From Pholiota molesta (taxonomy: Eukaryota > Basidiomycota > Agaricomycetes > Agaricales > Strophariaceae), in NCBI GenBank assembly GCA_014925825.1, contig JACGCK010000003.1:62001-126000 (forward strand): a stretch of DNA of 64,000 nt, given 5' to 3'. Position 1 is the first letter of the stretch; each line of letters opens with the position of its first letter. The position numbers and the translations under genes were made by a program. Shown here piece after piece: positions 11,424 through 23,696 of this stretch. The notes under the pieces were generated by a model. That model saw nothing but the letters and a program-made list of their open reading frames with translations, did no database searches and had not been told where the DNA came from.

Positions 11424-14249
11424 ATGTCCGCAATGTCTGTCGCTACTCCTACGGGCTCATCGCAATCCCCGGCGGCCACCTCCCCTGCCAATGCAGACGC
11501 GACCGGCAATCTGCCTGCTACAGACCGCGTCATCATTGAATATCTACGAGCGCGGGGCCATTCTTCGCGGTGAAAGTCCTCCTGGACGACCTAGAAGCCG
11601 CATCTCCCAGCGAAAGCGGGAAACCCGCAGACACCATTGGCTCAGAAGAATTTATGAAGGTCCTATCTGTCTTCGCTCAAAAACCATCAAAACCCGGCGA
11701 GAATGTGCTCAAGGACTCGGGAAATGTGCTACAGGAATTGAATGCGATGGGCAATCCTGCGAATATCCAGGCTCTGATTGCGAGCATTAGCTCTGTTGGG
11801 GCGGAAGAACTTCTCTCGCTCGATCCTATGGACAAGTACGAGGGATTCGCGAACTGGAGGCATGGGTCGATGGGTCTTTGGATATGTATCGAGTATGTGT
11901 TGCATCGAATGCTTCATGAGACTTACCACTCAGACGGTGCAATCCAGCCGGAATTCCGACCGATACTCTTCCCAATATTTGTCATTTCTATTTTGATTTG
12001 ATCCAACATGGGTTCAAAGACGCTGGTACGCCCTCCAAGTCTATATTGTACAAATAATATTAGCTGACAGACATGGGTATTCGTAGCATCTCGATTCTTC
12101 ACAAAGTTCTCAGAGTCCCTAGCTCCATCTCACAAAGCAATCCTACATCATCTATCAACTCTCCTGCTTCCTACGCATGTCCAAAACGATGATCTTGCTC
12201 AAAGATTTCGCAACGAAAAATATACTATTCGAATGAGCAGGTCTGGATTCAGCCTTCTTCTAGGATGGCTAACAGAAGGCGTCGGAGGCGAAGCTATGGG
12301 TGCCGGTGAGGGCTTCTCTGGTGAAAAGGGCAAGCGAGGACGGGCAGCTGTTATGCGTGTGGTTAACAATCACCTCCGTTTCGATGGTCTGTCTTCATCC
12401 CTTCAATTTTGATCTTACCTTCTCATTTGTTATCCAGTCACCTCGTCGAACCCGACTTCTGTGTCCAACCATGCTTGGGAGGAATCAACGGCCTTCTTTC
12501 ATCACTCATTCCACAAACAAATGGGAGTAAAACCAGTCTCACCAATCCACAGCATTCAACACAGCCGCTCTCAAGCTGGGACCTGCGCCTATTGCGGAGG
12601 ATCTACGCACGGAAGCCGAGCGCGTGCTGCGAGAGCAAGCCATGATGGAACGCGACGTCAATGCTCAGTATGAGTTGCCAATAAGCCGACCCCTAGTCGC
12701 ACCCGGGCTCACTGCTCCCACTGACGCGGATCTTCTGCCACACCCTCCTACCTTCAAAATGGCCGACGTCGAACGTGAAGTCGCGATGGTGCGGGATGCG
12801 CGAAAACGCATACGATTGGAGCCGTCTGTGCTGACGAATGTGGACCCTAATTCGCCGCAAGCAAGCGCACTACGAGCACGGGCGCTTCCTAGTATATGTG
12901 CTTATACATTGCACGACGTGGCTGAAGGGTAAGTGGCATTACATATTGAATGCGGTTTGCACGCTCATTTTCGTTCTTCTGAATATGAAGAGCACCTTGT
13001 TGTACTTTCTCTCCAGACACTACCTTAATGGCTGCTGGTTTTGCAGAAAGCTATATTCGGCTATGGAGTCTCAACGGCGAGAAGCTGAAAGGTCTGCGGA
13101 GCGATTTCTCATCAAGCGCTATTAAAGATGGTTGGTCACAAATCTACATTTCCGTTCAGACAGTCCGCTAACAAACCTACAGCGTCGTCGCTGAATAAAA
13201 TTCGCGAAAAGAAAGGCAGCACGACAAGAAAGCTCATTGGGCACAGCGGGCCTGTTTATTCCGTCGCTTTCGATCCATTGAATGGCTCAGCTGCGCCACC
13301 CAAATATCTTCTCTCTGCCTCTGCGGACGCCACCACCCGATTATGGTCTCTAGATACGTTAACCAATGTTGTCGCCTTCCGCGGGCACGAAAATCCTATC
13401 TGGGACGTCAAATGGAGCCCCATGGGCATCTACTTTGCAACTGCAAGCAGGGATCGCACTGCGCGGCTATGGTCAACGGAACGGACATCGTGTCTCCGGG
13501 TATACGCCGGCCATCTTAGCGATGTCGATGTAAGTTGTCTATCTTGAAGCCTTGGTGACATTCCGTGCTGATGACCGGGTGCTTTCCCCTCCATCCAGTG
13601 TCTGCAGTTTCATCCGAATTCGCTATACCTGGCGACGGGGTCGAGTGATTGGACGGCGCGGTTATGGGACGTGCAACGCGGAGCCTGCCTGCGCGTGTTC
13701 ATCGGTCATCAGGGCGCTGTGTCGTCGCTTGCGCTCAGCCCAGACGGGCGCTATCTAGCTACCGCAGGTATGTCCTTATCTACGACCGTATTTTCAACCT
13801 TTCGTCTCTGATCCTGTGTCGTAGGCGAAGACCTTGCCATCAACCTATGGGACATTGGCTCTGGCAAACGGATAAAGAAAATGACAGGGCATACGTCGTC
13901 AATATACTCCCTCGCATTTAGCGCTGAGTCCACTCTACTGGTAAGTGGAGGCGCGGATTGGACGGTGCGCACCTGGGATGTCAAGGGATCCGGTGGCCCG
14001 CGCCTGAAGTCTGCAAAAAATGGGAGCGTCAACGGGAGTCGGGGCTATGGGGAGGACGAAAGCACAGAAACGTGAGTCCTACTTGTTGTAACGCCTTTGC
14101 TATCATATTTCTTACTCAGTCATACGTTCTGTAGCTCTGACCTTCTGGCGACATTTCCAACGAAAAGGACACCGATCACGAATGTCCAGTTCACTTCGCG
14201 CAATTTGTGTCTAGTCGGGGGTGTCTATCTGGCACCCGAGTCAAGATAG
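11424..14249 (+). CDS. TAF5: Transcription factor TFIID/SAGA subunit Taf5 (WD40)
   Basis: Scaffold subunit shared by TFIID and SAGA. Order: a LisH-like start (DRVIIEYLRARGH, 11522-11560), then VKVLLDDLEAASPS after a one-base frame slip near 11569. The NTD2 domain is next (DPMDKYEGFANW, PEFRPILFPIF, RSGFSLLLGWLTEGVGGEAM). A central linker with DVEREVAMVRDARKRIRLEP leads into six or seven WD repeats: HSGPVYSVAFDPLN, LLSASADATTRLWSL, HENPIWDVKWSPMGIYFATA, RDRTARLWS, GHQGAVSSLALSPDGRYLAT, GEDLAINLWDIGSGKRIKKM, GHTSSIYSLAFSAE and GADWTVRTWDVKG. The end is APESR followed by TAG at 14247. Several short introns interrupt the WD repeats. The start at 11424 (MSAMSVATPTG) is chosen over an in-frame upstream ATG at 11358 because that extension looks like leader. 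Confidence 0.92.
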
Positions 14250-14810
14250 CGGAAGTGTTCATTGTTGTTTGGCTTGTTTGTGGGATGTTGTACGTTTATC
14301 GTCATGCTGTGAATTTAATTGTTAATTGTACTATTTTATGGCGATGAGAATACATTGTTAAGAAGCATAAAGCACAGGAATATTGCTGAGAGATATTAAA
14401 CACAGTAATAGTCGAATTCAGAGCGATATTGCTATAGTCGCTGGCGGGATCGAAGGGGTCGAATTCTCTGTTAGACATGGTGGACGAGTGACTGTAAAAT
14501 AATATAATTGGGACGGTTGAGAGACTAACAGGAGCGAAATAATTCCAAATTGCGAATAGACGATGGCACTGCGGTGCAGGCCACGAGGCACGTGATGGCT
14601 AATTGGCTTCGCGATGTGAACCGTGACTTGAAACTCGATTCTTCTACTGCTCTCCAGCACCGCTCCATATCTCGCGCGTCTTTCTCAATACATTCAGCTC
14701 TTTGTCCGGCTGATTTAGTGGTAAAGGTCAGTATTTGAACTGCCTCCTATTTTTCGCGATGGCACCGCACACCACCTGCAAATGTTGACGTAGCCCCCTC
14801 CGTGCTGCAG

Positions 14811-15696
14811 ATGAAAGAAGAGACAATGGATGTAGATATGGCACCAGCCGGTGCCGCGTCTGTTCAGGACACCCCCCTCAACCAGCAATCGCTGGCTGCT
14901 CTTGGTAAGTGATAGGATTTGTGTTTCATCGGATATATTAGCTCAGACGACCCTAGCTCCTCAAATCGCGCCCCCACCACCCCGGTCCTCAAGGACAACT
15001 TCCGAGAAATTCAAGTGAAGGTACATGTGCGGACGCCTGGAAAAGATACCTGGGCATATCAGGGAAGGGGTGTGGTCACCCAAGAGATTACGGGACACTC
15101 GTCTCGTGTCGGTAAGCCTCTATGCTCTCGTGATGATCGCGAAATTTGCCTAACGGGCGGTCTACTCCCCCGTAGTGGTCCGACCACTAAGTGGGGGCAA
15201 GCCGATAGCGACATTCAGTGAAGTACGTCCCTCTGAGTCCGGTCTTTTCACTGGACTTGAGTTGCTCACCAAGTGTGTCAGTCGAGCGATCTCCAAGCAG
15301 AGAAGAGGGGTAATTTCGTGGTCATCGGTTGTGTCGATGGAAATCGCGTCATCTCTTGGTCACTGAATGTAAGTTAGCGCCTATGCGATGGTTAATGTCT
15401 CCAGTTTCGTATTCATCTTTCTGCTGCACTATTAGGCGCTCAACAATTCGGAGACACTCCGCTTGTTGGCTAGCATCGAATTGGCGTGCTACAAATGCAA
15501 ACAAGCAGTAACGGATCCCCGCGTACATTCCAAGTCGCGCAGAAAGATCGAGAGGCTCATAAAGGACGACAGGCGGAAGAGGCATCGCCGCCGCAAGGAC
15601 CAAGAAGCCATGATCGACGCTTTTGCCAGGCAAAACCTGAGCACCGATAATCAACCACCATCCCAGGAGGCAGGTCCGCCGCCTGCGGCATCATGA
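14811..15696 (+). CDS. Conserved fungal protein of unknown function
   Basis: Five exons join cleanly: MKEETMDVDMAPAG through SLAALG, intron 14905-14947, DDPSSSNRAPTTPVLKDNF and VKVHVRTPGKDTWAYQGRG to SSRV, intron, VVRPLSGGKPIATFSE, intron, SSDLQAEKRGNFVVIGCVDG then NRVISWSLN, intron, ALNNSETLRLLASIELACYK, a very basic stretch with RKIERLIKDDRRKRHRRRKD, and EAGPPPAAS. The middle part (a tryptophan-containing beta-rich segment with GRGVVTQE) faintly resembles a PH/RanBD-type fold, but this is only an impression. The basic tail could be a nuclear localisation signal. Roughly 210 residues. No function assigned; the gene itself is well supported by consistent splicing. Confidence 0.7.
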
Positions 15697-15995
15697 ACAT
15701 GCCTTTCACACGTTCCGTCTCCCTATCCTTGTACTGGTGGAAAAAGAAGGAAATTCCAGTTGTCCTCTGTCGTTGTATAACTTAAGCCTCTATGGTGTGT
15801 AGTATCTCTTAGATATAGTTCCTTCTTGTCTCCCCTCCGCTATGAACATTTTCACACAGTTAGTATGCCTACTTACCATATATCATCCTCCCATCTCAAG
15901 ACAGGAGGAAGTTGGCATCTGTTATCTTTGAATTCTTTGAATACAAAGCTCTCTATAATGCTAATGCGTTCTTGACGTGTAAAGAAATGATATAA

Positions 15996-17621
15996 TCATG
16001 ATTTTCGCACTGGCGCTATAATAATAGTAGGATCTATTGATGTGGGTATAGTAGAAGAGATTAATCCAGGAATGGGTGTCCGTCTGTCCGAATAACGTGG
16101 TGGCAATTCCACGGGTTCGTCAATGGGGGTGTCTGCAATATCCGTATGTACAACAATACGCTGGCCTGAGTTATTATGGCCTTGTAGTGATGACTCCGTG
16201 CTCCGCAATGGTGCGTACATAGAGGAGGACGTCCCACCATTCGACGACGACCCTCGAGAGCTCGGCTTGTGATCCATCGACGAAGAAGAACCGGCCTGCA
16301 GGTTGAATGGCACGATTTGGCCTGGGGAGGAAGGCCCATGCCCGGGTCGAGGCACCCCACTCAATAAACCTGTCAGGCCTATGTCGCTGAACCGGTTCTT
16401 CTCGCGAATTTTCTTCCGCCGTCGCAGACAGATTAGGAGCGCGACTACCAGGGTGATAACTGCTACGCCGCCCACAGCGGCAGCCACAGCGACTGGTAGT
16501 TTGTTTGAGTTCTTCGGTTCGCCTGCGGTGAGGGTCGTCGTCACTGTTGAGGCGGCCGTCACCGCAGAGCCACTGCCAGAAGCAGTGGAAGTGGTCGTCG
16601 GTACGAGGCCCGTGAGGATATACATGATTGATCGTCCGACGATTGCACGACTCTGATGTCAGAGCTGCCGCCGCTCCGACCTTGGGAGTCAATCACGGCG
16701 AAGGCAATGGGAGTTCCGGCTGTCAGGTTGCTGGTCCATGTGAAGGAATCGCCGATGGGTGGGTGGAGATTGAAGGATCGACCTTGTGGGACAAAGCCCT
16801 TGAAAAGAAAGCCGTTATCATTATGATGGATGGACGAACGACACAATTGATATTTCGTGCAGGGACTTACAAAGATGGTGATAGGTTGGACAGCATTCGA
16901 ATATGAGCTGAATGGATATGGTCTGACGGGTTCACAGATTTAGCATAGTCCGCTACCAGCTCAAACGCGGGAAAGTAAACGCACTTGCATTGCTCCAAGT
17001 CCCCGTTCAATGAGAAGTAAAAATCCGGAGCTGCGCAGGAAAGACAATCAAATCCATACAAGACAGGCAAGGATGGACCGTCCCAGAAAAAGGACAACCG
17101 TATGACGTACTTGCAGATATGATTTTACACTTTGTATTGCTCGTCGACTGGCCAACCGTCAACACACTGGTGATCCCACCGCTCGACAGGCCAACGGCAT
17201 CCGAAATCGTGAATAGAATACGTTGACCTTGGGAGAACGCGAGCGGGGCCGTTGTGAAGCTTCCGACATTATTTGTGAATGCGCTCGATGGAATGGTGAT
17301 GTTGGCTAGGGCACTTTCGAGCTGCGGACAAAAATAGCTTTCATACGTGTTATCAGCAGTTGGGGACTCGCAAGCTTACGGGTAAGATCAACAAGTTGAA
17401 GGGAGGTTGACCACCTAACAAAAACCGTTAGCGACGCGTTGCAGACACAATGGGCAAAAAAAAAAAATCGCACCAGTCCAATTGACAGTAAACGGATCGC
17501 ATTGCGTAGGAGATGTGCTGGTGAAAGTGAACGCGACAGCAGTCAGCGGTGCCAGCACCAAAGAAAGCAACAGAGCGCTCGAAGGCCAGCAGCATGTCAG
17601 AGATCGGAGCGACGGTCTCAT
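15996..17621 (-). CDS. Single-pass membrane protein with PPxY tail (paralogue 1)
   Basis: Secretory signal MRPSLRSLTCCWPSSALLL then a short extracellular domain beginning with FTSTSPTQCDPFTVNWTG. Exon-coded pieces follow (GGQPPFNLLILP, ANITIPSSAFTNNVGSF, SQGQRILFTISDAVGLSSGG, FVPQGRSFNLHPPIGDSFTW, TAGTPIAFAVIDSQGRSGG). A Ser/Thr/Ala-rich stalk precedes a transmembrane helix (LPVAVAAAVGGVAVITLVVA) and the basic stop LRRRKKIREK. The cytoplasmic tail is Ser/Gly-rich and ends with VVHTDIADTPIDEPVELPPR then YSDRR, a PPxY motif. Function unknown; the type recurs in Agaricomycetes. At least five introns. Same architecture as the gene at 19050-20972, so the two are tandem paralogues. Confidence 0.75.
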
Positions 17622-19049
17622 AATAGTGGTTGGCGCTGGCAAAGATACATATGAAGACACACGCGCTGTTGAGAGCAAAGCCACCGTGGTCCGAGGGCAG
17701 ATCTACCAGCCAGCGTCAGCGCGTCAGCTTTCGCAGGGGACTGAGGCTTGTGGGTGGGACCAAGTTGGGACCAAGGCAGGGTCAGTTTGGATTTGAAACG
17801 TGCGCTCATGATGAAATGATGGCCCACGGGCGTTTGTGTAAACCGCAGTAACCCACCCGCGTAAGTACGGCAATTCTGACATTCCGTCACGACAACGAGA
17901 ATGGCACGGAAAAGTGGGTCCGAGCAGGGGATACGACTGGGATACGACCTGACACGTTTTTGCCGTTAGCTGGAATTGAGGTAGATTTTGGCACTTGTAG
18001 TGTTGTCCCCAGAGCGAGTTGACCTCGCCTCGAAATCAGGCACCTCGGAAATGTCGAGTCTCAGTTATGTAGTTCGAGTTCACATGACAATGACAGAGGT
18101 AGATCAAATAGCGCACGTGAGGCCGCCTGCGCGCGCATCTCGACGCCGACGTCTGTGGATGCAAAAACAGCGCACTCTGAGTTTCCTCCATCCCCCCTTC
18201 CAATGTATATAGCGCTTTTACATGTCAGCAATGTATATCACATCCTGAATAAAGGTTGATGTGTTTCAGGAATAAATTCAGGTCGCGCTGCTACAAGCGC
18301 TCACGCAAACTCATCTCCCGACCGACCTCGACGACCACCTCGCGGAGGTGCACCTCGAATCAACTCGTGTTCGTCGAGTTGGTTCGAGTTGTCACTCCGC
18401 CTCGCCTCGCTCCGGGGACAGCTTGGTCCAAATATCTTTTTTTTTTTTTTTTTTTTTGCGAGATGACTGACGCCTTACTAGCAGTCTGCGCCCACGCCAC
18501 CAGCCAGTAATCCACAAAAGCTATTCGGTTTGGATAAAAACAGGGTATAATTTCACGTCGATGCATATTTGTCGCGACAGGACCCTCCCTCTTCCTTACG
18601 TCGGAGTCGAGGATGGAATGTGTTTGAAGGGAGTCTGGTGTAAAAAGACAAGCATCAGTGAAGCGGCCAACGAAAAGGGAAGGCTTGAGCTTGATCTGAG
18701 GTGGTTGAGAGACATGTTTCGGTAAAGAACGCGTGTGGACACTTGGAAATACAGCCTTTGAATAGGATAGGATGGGTAAAATAGTAGTTACGGAAAATAA
18801 TATGCATGCAGTCAATGACAGAAGATCCTGGAACGAGGTGGCCATCAGGCGGCCAATAAATATCCAGTGCTCCAGATGTGACACATCGCGGCCAAGGAAG
18901 GCTTAGCAAAACAATGTGAGGTGTCAGAATCAACTATTTAAAGAAACGAATAGTGCAAACAATTCGAAAGTTCGAAAGGACCTAGGGAGAAAAACAAAGG
19001 AACGCAACCAAACCAGATACTCTATACACAACAAGCAAGAAAATAATCA
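17622..19049. other. Spacer between paralogues with CTCGA/CGAGTT-rich repeats
   Basis: No gene recognised. Between about 18,010 and 18,420 there is a cluster of CGAGTT/CTCGAA words, some forming inverted pairs (for example CAACTCG and CGAGTTG around 18363-18383). It is followed by a 21-base T run. It may be a degenerate repeat. The remainder is the promoter of paralogue 1 and the 3' flank of paralogue 2. Confidence 0.4.
18437..18457. repeat. Poly-T tract (21 bases)
   Basis: Uninterrupted T run directly downstream of the CGAGTT-rich cluster. It could be the poly(A) end of a short retroelement inserted on the minus strand, or a Pol III-type stop. I see no flanking duplication that decides it. 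Confidence 0.6.
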
Positions 19050-20972
19050 TCATGAGTAGGGCAGCAGCGACTCATCACCACCAGACGAATGACGGCCCGC
19101 ATTTGCGCCTGGTGGCGGAGGAAGCGTCGCGCTCTGCAGCGGACCTCGGCGCTCGGTATACTGCGGCGGTAGCTCAATCACCTCCTCTTCCGAAGGCGGT
19201 GGCAGCGCGTCCTCGACATCGGTGTGGACGATGTACGCGAGGCTTATAAGGCGTGACGCCTGCCGCTGCGGCCTTGCGCTGCGCTGCTGACGTCGATGTC
19301 GACGTCGACTGTCTGTTGCTCGACGATTGCGGGTCGCTGGGCCAGTCTCAGTGGTGGGATATTGCATGACAAACGGTTCGATGGTCGGAGCAGGGGGCTG
19401 TCCTGGAGAATAATTCTGCTGCGGCGGGGGGTATAATTGCGATTGCTGTCGAGAAGGCTGTAGCTGTTGATATGCGCCTCCGTTGTTTCCATATTGCCCA
19501 TATTGTGAGGGCGTCTCGTATTGGCCCACCTCTGATGGCGCGTAACGAGCGTCAGTATATAAACTGGATGCGTCATATTGACTCGGCGGAGGACGATAAT
19601 TAGGTTGATTGGATGAGATAGACCCAGTAGAGTCAAGGAAAGGGTTCGAGGCATATGGAGCACCTGACCCAGGACTATATGGATGTGGAGAAGCGGGATC
19701 GTTCATTGGAGGTGGCATGTCGTATTGCATTGCCCCCGGAGCACTCGCAGGATCGTAAGTCAAGTCCACCCTTGGGTTCAGTATTCTCGATTGGCGTCCA
19801 AAAACCCCGCCTCCGCCTCCACTACCTCCACCTCCTCTTTCATCACGTCTCTTCCTGAGGAAGAAGAGACCCAAAGTTATGATAACAGCTAGGAAAAGGA
19901 GGGCACCGATCACGGTACCCGCAATAGCGGCGATTGAGACGCCGTTCGAGGGCGGCGGTGTAGTTGAAGGACTCGAAGTATTTGATGTTGATCCTTTTGA
20001 TGTTGTGGGCGTCGACGGTGGATTGGATGTTGATGTGGGCGAATTTGAATTGAGGCAGGTAGCATCATCAGAAGATGTAACAGTTTCGATATCAGAACAT
20101 CCTCCGGTCGACCTTGAGAGTCCGTCATCATAAATACCATGTTCGTCCCTCGAGCAACCACGGCATTCCACGAGAAAGAATTCGAGCCTGTAGGCGGCGT
20201 CAGAACAAAAGCATCTCCTCCAGGTATTATAGCCTAGGGTATAATCAGATCTACTTCAATGGATTGTTGAGGGGATAGAAACGTAGAATTTACCGTGATT
20301 GTAACGGGTTGGGAGGCAGCCGAATAGCCACTAAAAGTGAAGGGCCTAGGAAATGCCAGTCAGACAATCGCATTGGACAACTGTGAATGACGTACCGGCA
20401 CTGCTGCAACGCAGTGTTAGTTCATATGAAAAGGAAATTCCTACAAATCGATAATTCAGAACTCGCTAAGCCCTAGCTGCGAGTATGCAACTAACCAGGA
20501 TCCGTAGTATTACATGACCCTCCTTGCGATGCTCCGACGGTCAAGATTTTCGTGGATCCACCTGAATTGAAGCCCGTCGCATCCGACATCGTCAAGATCA
20601 TTTGTTGGCCTTTTGGAAATGGAATTTGGACTGGAAATGAACCCTTGCCATCACTAAAGGCTGAAGCGGGTATTGATATGTTCCTCTGCGAAGCAAATGC
20701 CTGGCAGGAGTTTGATAATTAATTGAAAGATATCTGGGTGTGCATCGCGATTTCTTACGGGGCTTATAAGCAGCTGAAATGGAGGGGTTCCACCTGGACA
20801 GAAAAATGAGAAAGAAGTTTGATGCGCTGCCATAGAGCGCACCTGTCCAAGTGAGCGCAAGGTTGTCACACTGCGTTGGCGGCTGCTGGAAAGAAAAGGA
20901 AAACGCGGCGACATAAGGAACAGCAAATATAAAGGAGAGGAGGGCAGCCACAGGGCTGGAAAGGAGAGACAT
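19050..20972 (-). CDS. Single-pass membrane protein with PPxY tail (paralogue 2)
   Basis: Signal MSLLSSPVAALLSFIFAVPY, then AAFSFSFQQPPTQCDNLALT and WTG. Later exons give ISIPASAFSDGKGSF, KGQQMILTMSDATGFNSGGS, PPTGSNSFSWNAVVARGTN and MVFMMTDSQGRSGG (20130-20170). A Ser/Thr/Pro stalk leads to the helix IAAIAGTVIGALLFLAVIIT and LRKRRDERGGG. The long tail is rich in P, Y, Q and S (for example SQYGQYGNNGGAYQQLQPS) and ends with YIVHTDVEDALPPPSEEEVI followed by ELPPQYTERR. Alignment with the neighbouring paralogue holds over ectodomain, helix and tail end. The segment coded around 19,240-19,330 is probably out of frame, as its Arg-rich reading does not fit the flanks. Function unknown; the PPxY end could recruit WW-domain ubiquitin ligases. 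Confidence 0.77.
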
Positions 20973-21229
20973 GAAGAAAGAAAAAGAATGCTGGCGGGGA
21001 ACGTGAGGGCAGCGTGAGGGCAATTAGCGGCCGCACAACATCCGTCGCGACTTGGCTGCAAACCCATCAATTATGTAATATCCTCCCACTGTCAAACTAC
21101 ATAACTCTTCCGTTGCCAAATGTTTTCTTCAGCGCCGCTCGACGCCTGCTTCACTTCCTCCCACTTCCATCTCCAATCTCTCTGCCACATGCGGCCGTGA
21201 GTCGGCAGAATCGCCGCTCGGACCATAGT

Positions 21230-23300
21230 GCAACAGGCATTGCAATCACAAAAACAAGCGGAGACCTTGACACAGGTGTATCGGCGTGAGGGACAATCCC
21301 GGAACGCTTGCGGAACGGCGTGTTCGGGCATGCCGGTGTATCTTGATGAGAATCAATGTTTTGTTGAAATGTCTTGGGTCGTTCAAACAAGACTGTTCTC
21401 TCAGTTACAGCACATGGCACGCGAGCATTGATATCAGATGTCCCCTTCTCTGTACGCAAATTCCACTCTGCTAAAACACCTGAGAGGACCTTCTTATCCT
21501 GGATTAATGGAGGCTGGTACAAGTGGCGAATGATCGGATTCGAGGGCGAGGTAGAAGTGGGTAAATAGTACGCTTGTGGTCCGCAGGTGCTATGTGCATC
21601 CTGTAGGATCACCGTGGAAAATGGCAGAGAATAATAGACGAGTTATCGCTCGCGCGAGGCGATGTCATATTCGAAGAGAAACATGTGCTATTAACAACCT
21701 GAGCAGAATCGTCCTGATAAGCCTTGAAGTGTTTGGTGTAATTACTGCGTTGAAATTGGAGTTTGACCGGAGCCGCTGGAATTAAATTGACCGAGAGGTT
21801 GGGCCTCAGAACCAGTCCTCGTATAATTTGCACCGAGCGGAACAGTAAATCCACCAAGTCGAGCCATACCCGGAAGGTTGTTGTCCACGAGAGTCGATAG
21901 AACATTTTCAACCGGTGATTTGGGAATGGGATGACCGTCGGCTCCGCCTTCTACAATTGAGGAAGAAATGCATGTTGCCGGAACAGCCTCTTGAGGAATA
22001 GTGCCAGACCTTCGAGTACCACACCGTCCGCAGAAAGTCCTGAAAATCGAAGCTTCTCCGCGGTCTCAGGCGAGTTAGTCAATGCATCGCAAACAGTCCG
22101 GCCATGAGAACGTAAAATTAGGCATCGGTGCTGCACGAGGTCTCATGGGCACACCGGAAGGCACTCCAGAGGCCAAGCTAACGTCGGAAGGAGCAAGCAG
22201 CCTAGAACCAGAAGGCGATGATAACCTCTCATAATCATCAGGAATAGCAGGTCTGGGCGACAAAGTCCCTCAATGCGAGGTTCCGCGCAGAGAATTACTG
22301 ATACATCGGCGTGAAAGAGTGCTTAGAGCGTACGGGAGCCGAGTGGGTGATTGTTTAGACGAGTATTTGCTATAATCCAGGCCCGGTGCGCTAAAAATCA
22401 CAGACTTCGAAACAGGTCTAGTGCAAGGAGGCGTCTGAGATGCAGATCCACAGCAGGGTCAAAATCGGATTCGCGAAGAAAGACCGCGAGCAGGTATAGG
22501 AGGCAGAATCTGCGAGGCAAAGCTGCTGATGACGTTCAGAGACTAATCTATGCGCCATAAATTTGAATAGAGTGTTATTTTGAAATATTACGCACCATAA
22601 CGGCGGGCTGGCTGATAGGCTCAATTTCCTCGGTCATTTGAGGCTTCACGGCAGTCACAAGAGCAGTGACCGAGGTAGAAGTGTCCTCGTCCCAGAACGT
22701 ATCAGTCTCAGTCAGATTTGAGCCTCAAGATGAAGATCTCCTGATCAACCGAGATTTTGGCTGAGTGAGCAGGCCCGGGAGCCAATTGCGCCGTAGCAGG
22801 TGTACCATGCAACGACTTCCAAGGATATCCTCATTCAGAGTTTGAGCAGCCTCTACTAGTAAGATCGCGTCCAGTAAATTGGCAACCGACGACGTCGAGA
22901 CATTTTTCTCCGGGGTTTGAGAAGAGTTTGTTTACGAGTCTCCTGACCAGAGCCAGCAAATGCAGGCAGATTCGCAAGCGTCCAAGGCTCAAAAAATGTA
23001 GGCCGGGTAATCGGAGTCGCCGGGACCTTGAGACAGGTGGCCTGTGGAGATCATCGACGCCAATACGAAAATCATCCCGGCACAACCCCCATGCGCCTCA
23101 GATCTGAGAATGAAGTCAGGAGGAGAAAACGCAAAAGGCGGTATAGAAGTTACCCTTGTGTAAAGCAAGCGATGATTTCCTTCATCACATTCTTGGAAGC
23201 TCTTCTAGCCAAAGCAGAGCGCGCTTCCGCGTCTTTTCTTCGCCTATGGTCGCGAGGTTGATCCTACTCTCAAGCTGCGCCAAAAGCTTTTGCTCTGTCT
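21230..23300 (-). CDS. Unrecognised, low-conservation coding locus
   Basis: Minus-strand coding-like segments in several frames. Reading 5' to 3' they include ARSALARRASKNVMKEIIAC (about 23,165-23,225), PITRPTFFEPWTLANLPAFA (about 23,000), NVSTSSVANLLDAILLVEAA, TDTFWDEDTSTSVTALVTAV then KPQMTEEIEPISQP (about 22,590-22,710), SPRPAIPDDYERLSSPSGSR (about 22,210), NVLSTLVDNNLPGMARLGGF (about 21,850) and DTPACPNTPFRKRSGIVPHA (about 21,290). Composition is that of a largely disordered Ser/Pro/Thr-rich eukaryotic protein with a helical basic N-terminus. I recognise no family. Frames change between segments, through introns, sequence errors or decay. Confidence 0.35.
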
Positions 23301-23696
23301 ATTCTCATCAGCTCCCGCCGGCTCGGAGGAGGAACTTTGTGTCCTAGTTTAACCAAATTGCCAGTGTGAAGAAAGCTGCAATGTGGAAGAGATACAGGTC
23401 ATAGATTATGGTTTGGAACAAGTACATGAACGAAGTTCAACTTGGTGTATATACATATGTTTGTCACGGCGATTGCCGTGTTACAAGAAGAGAATGCGAA
23501 GAACGAATACTTTGTTAAAAGCAGAAATTATAATACAAATAATTCATTATGAAAGATAATTATAAAAAGATCAACGAAATATTCACAAAGAAAACAGGTT
23601 TGAAGAGAGTGGAAGTCCGGGGAAACGTCATAGTACATTGTGGTGCACGCTTCCGAATTTGGTATTGATAGGATGTCGATTTCAAGATGAAAGCAA

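Noticed and set aside
18240..18460. A tRNA or SINE with A and B boxes
   Set aside because: Only one B-box-like word; no cloverleaf could be drawn and no A box at the right distance.
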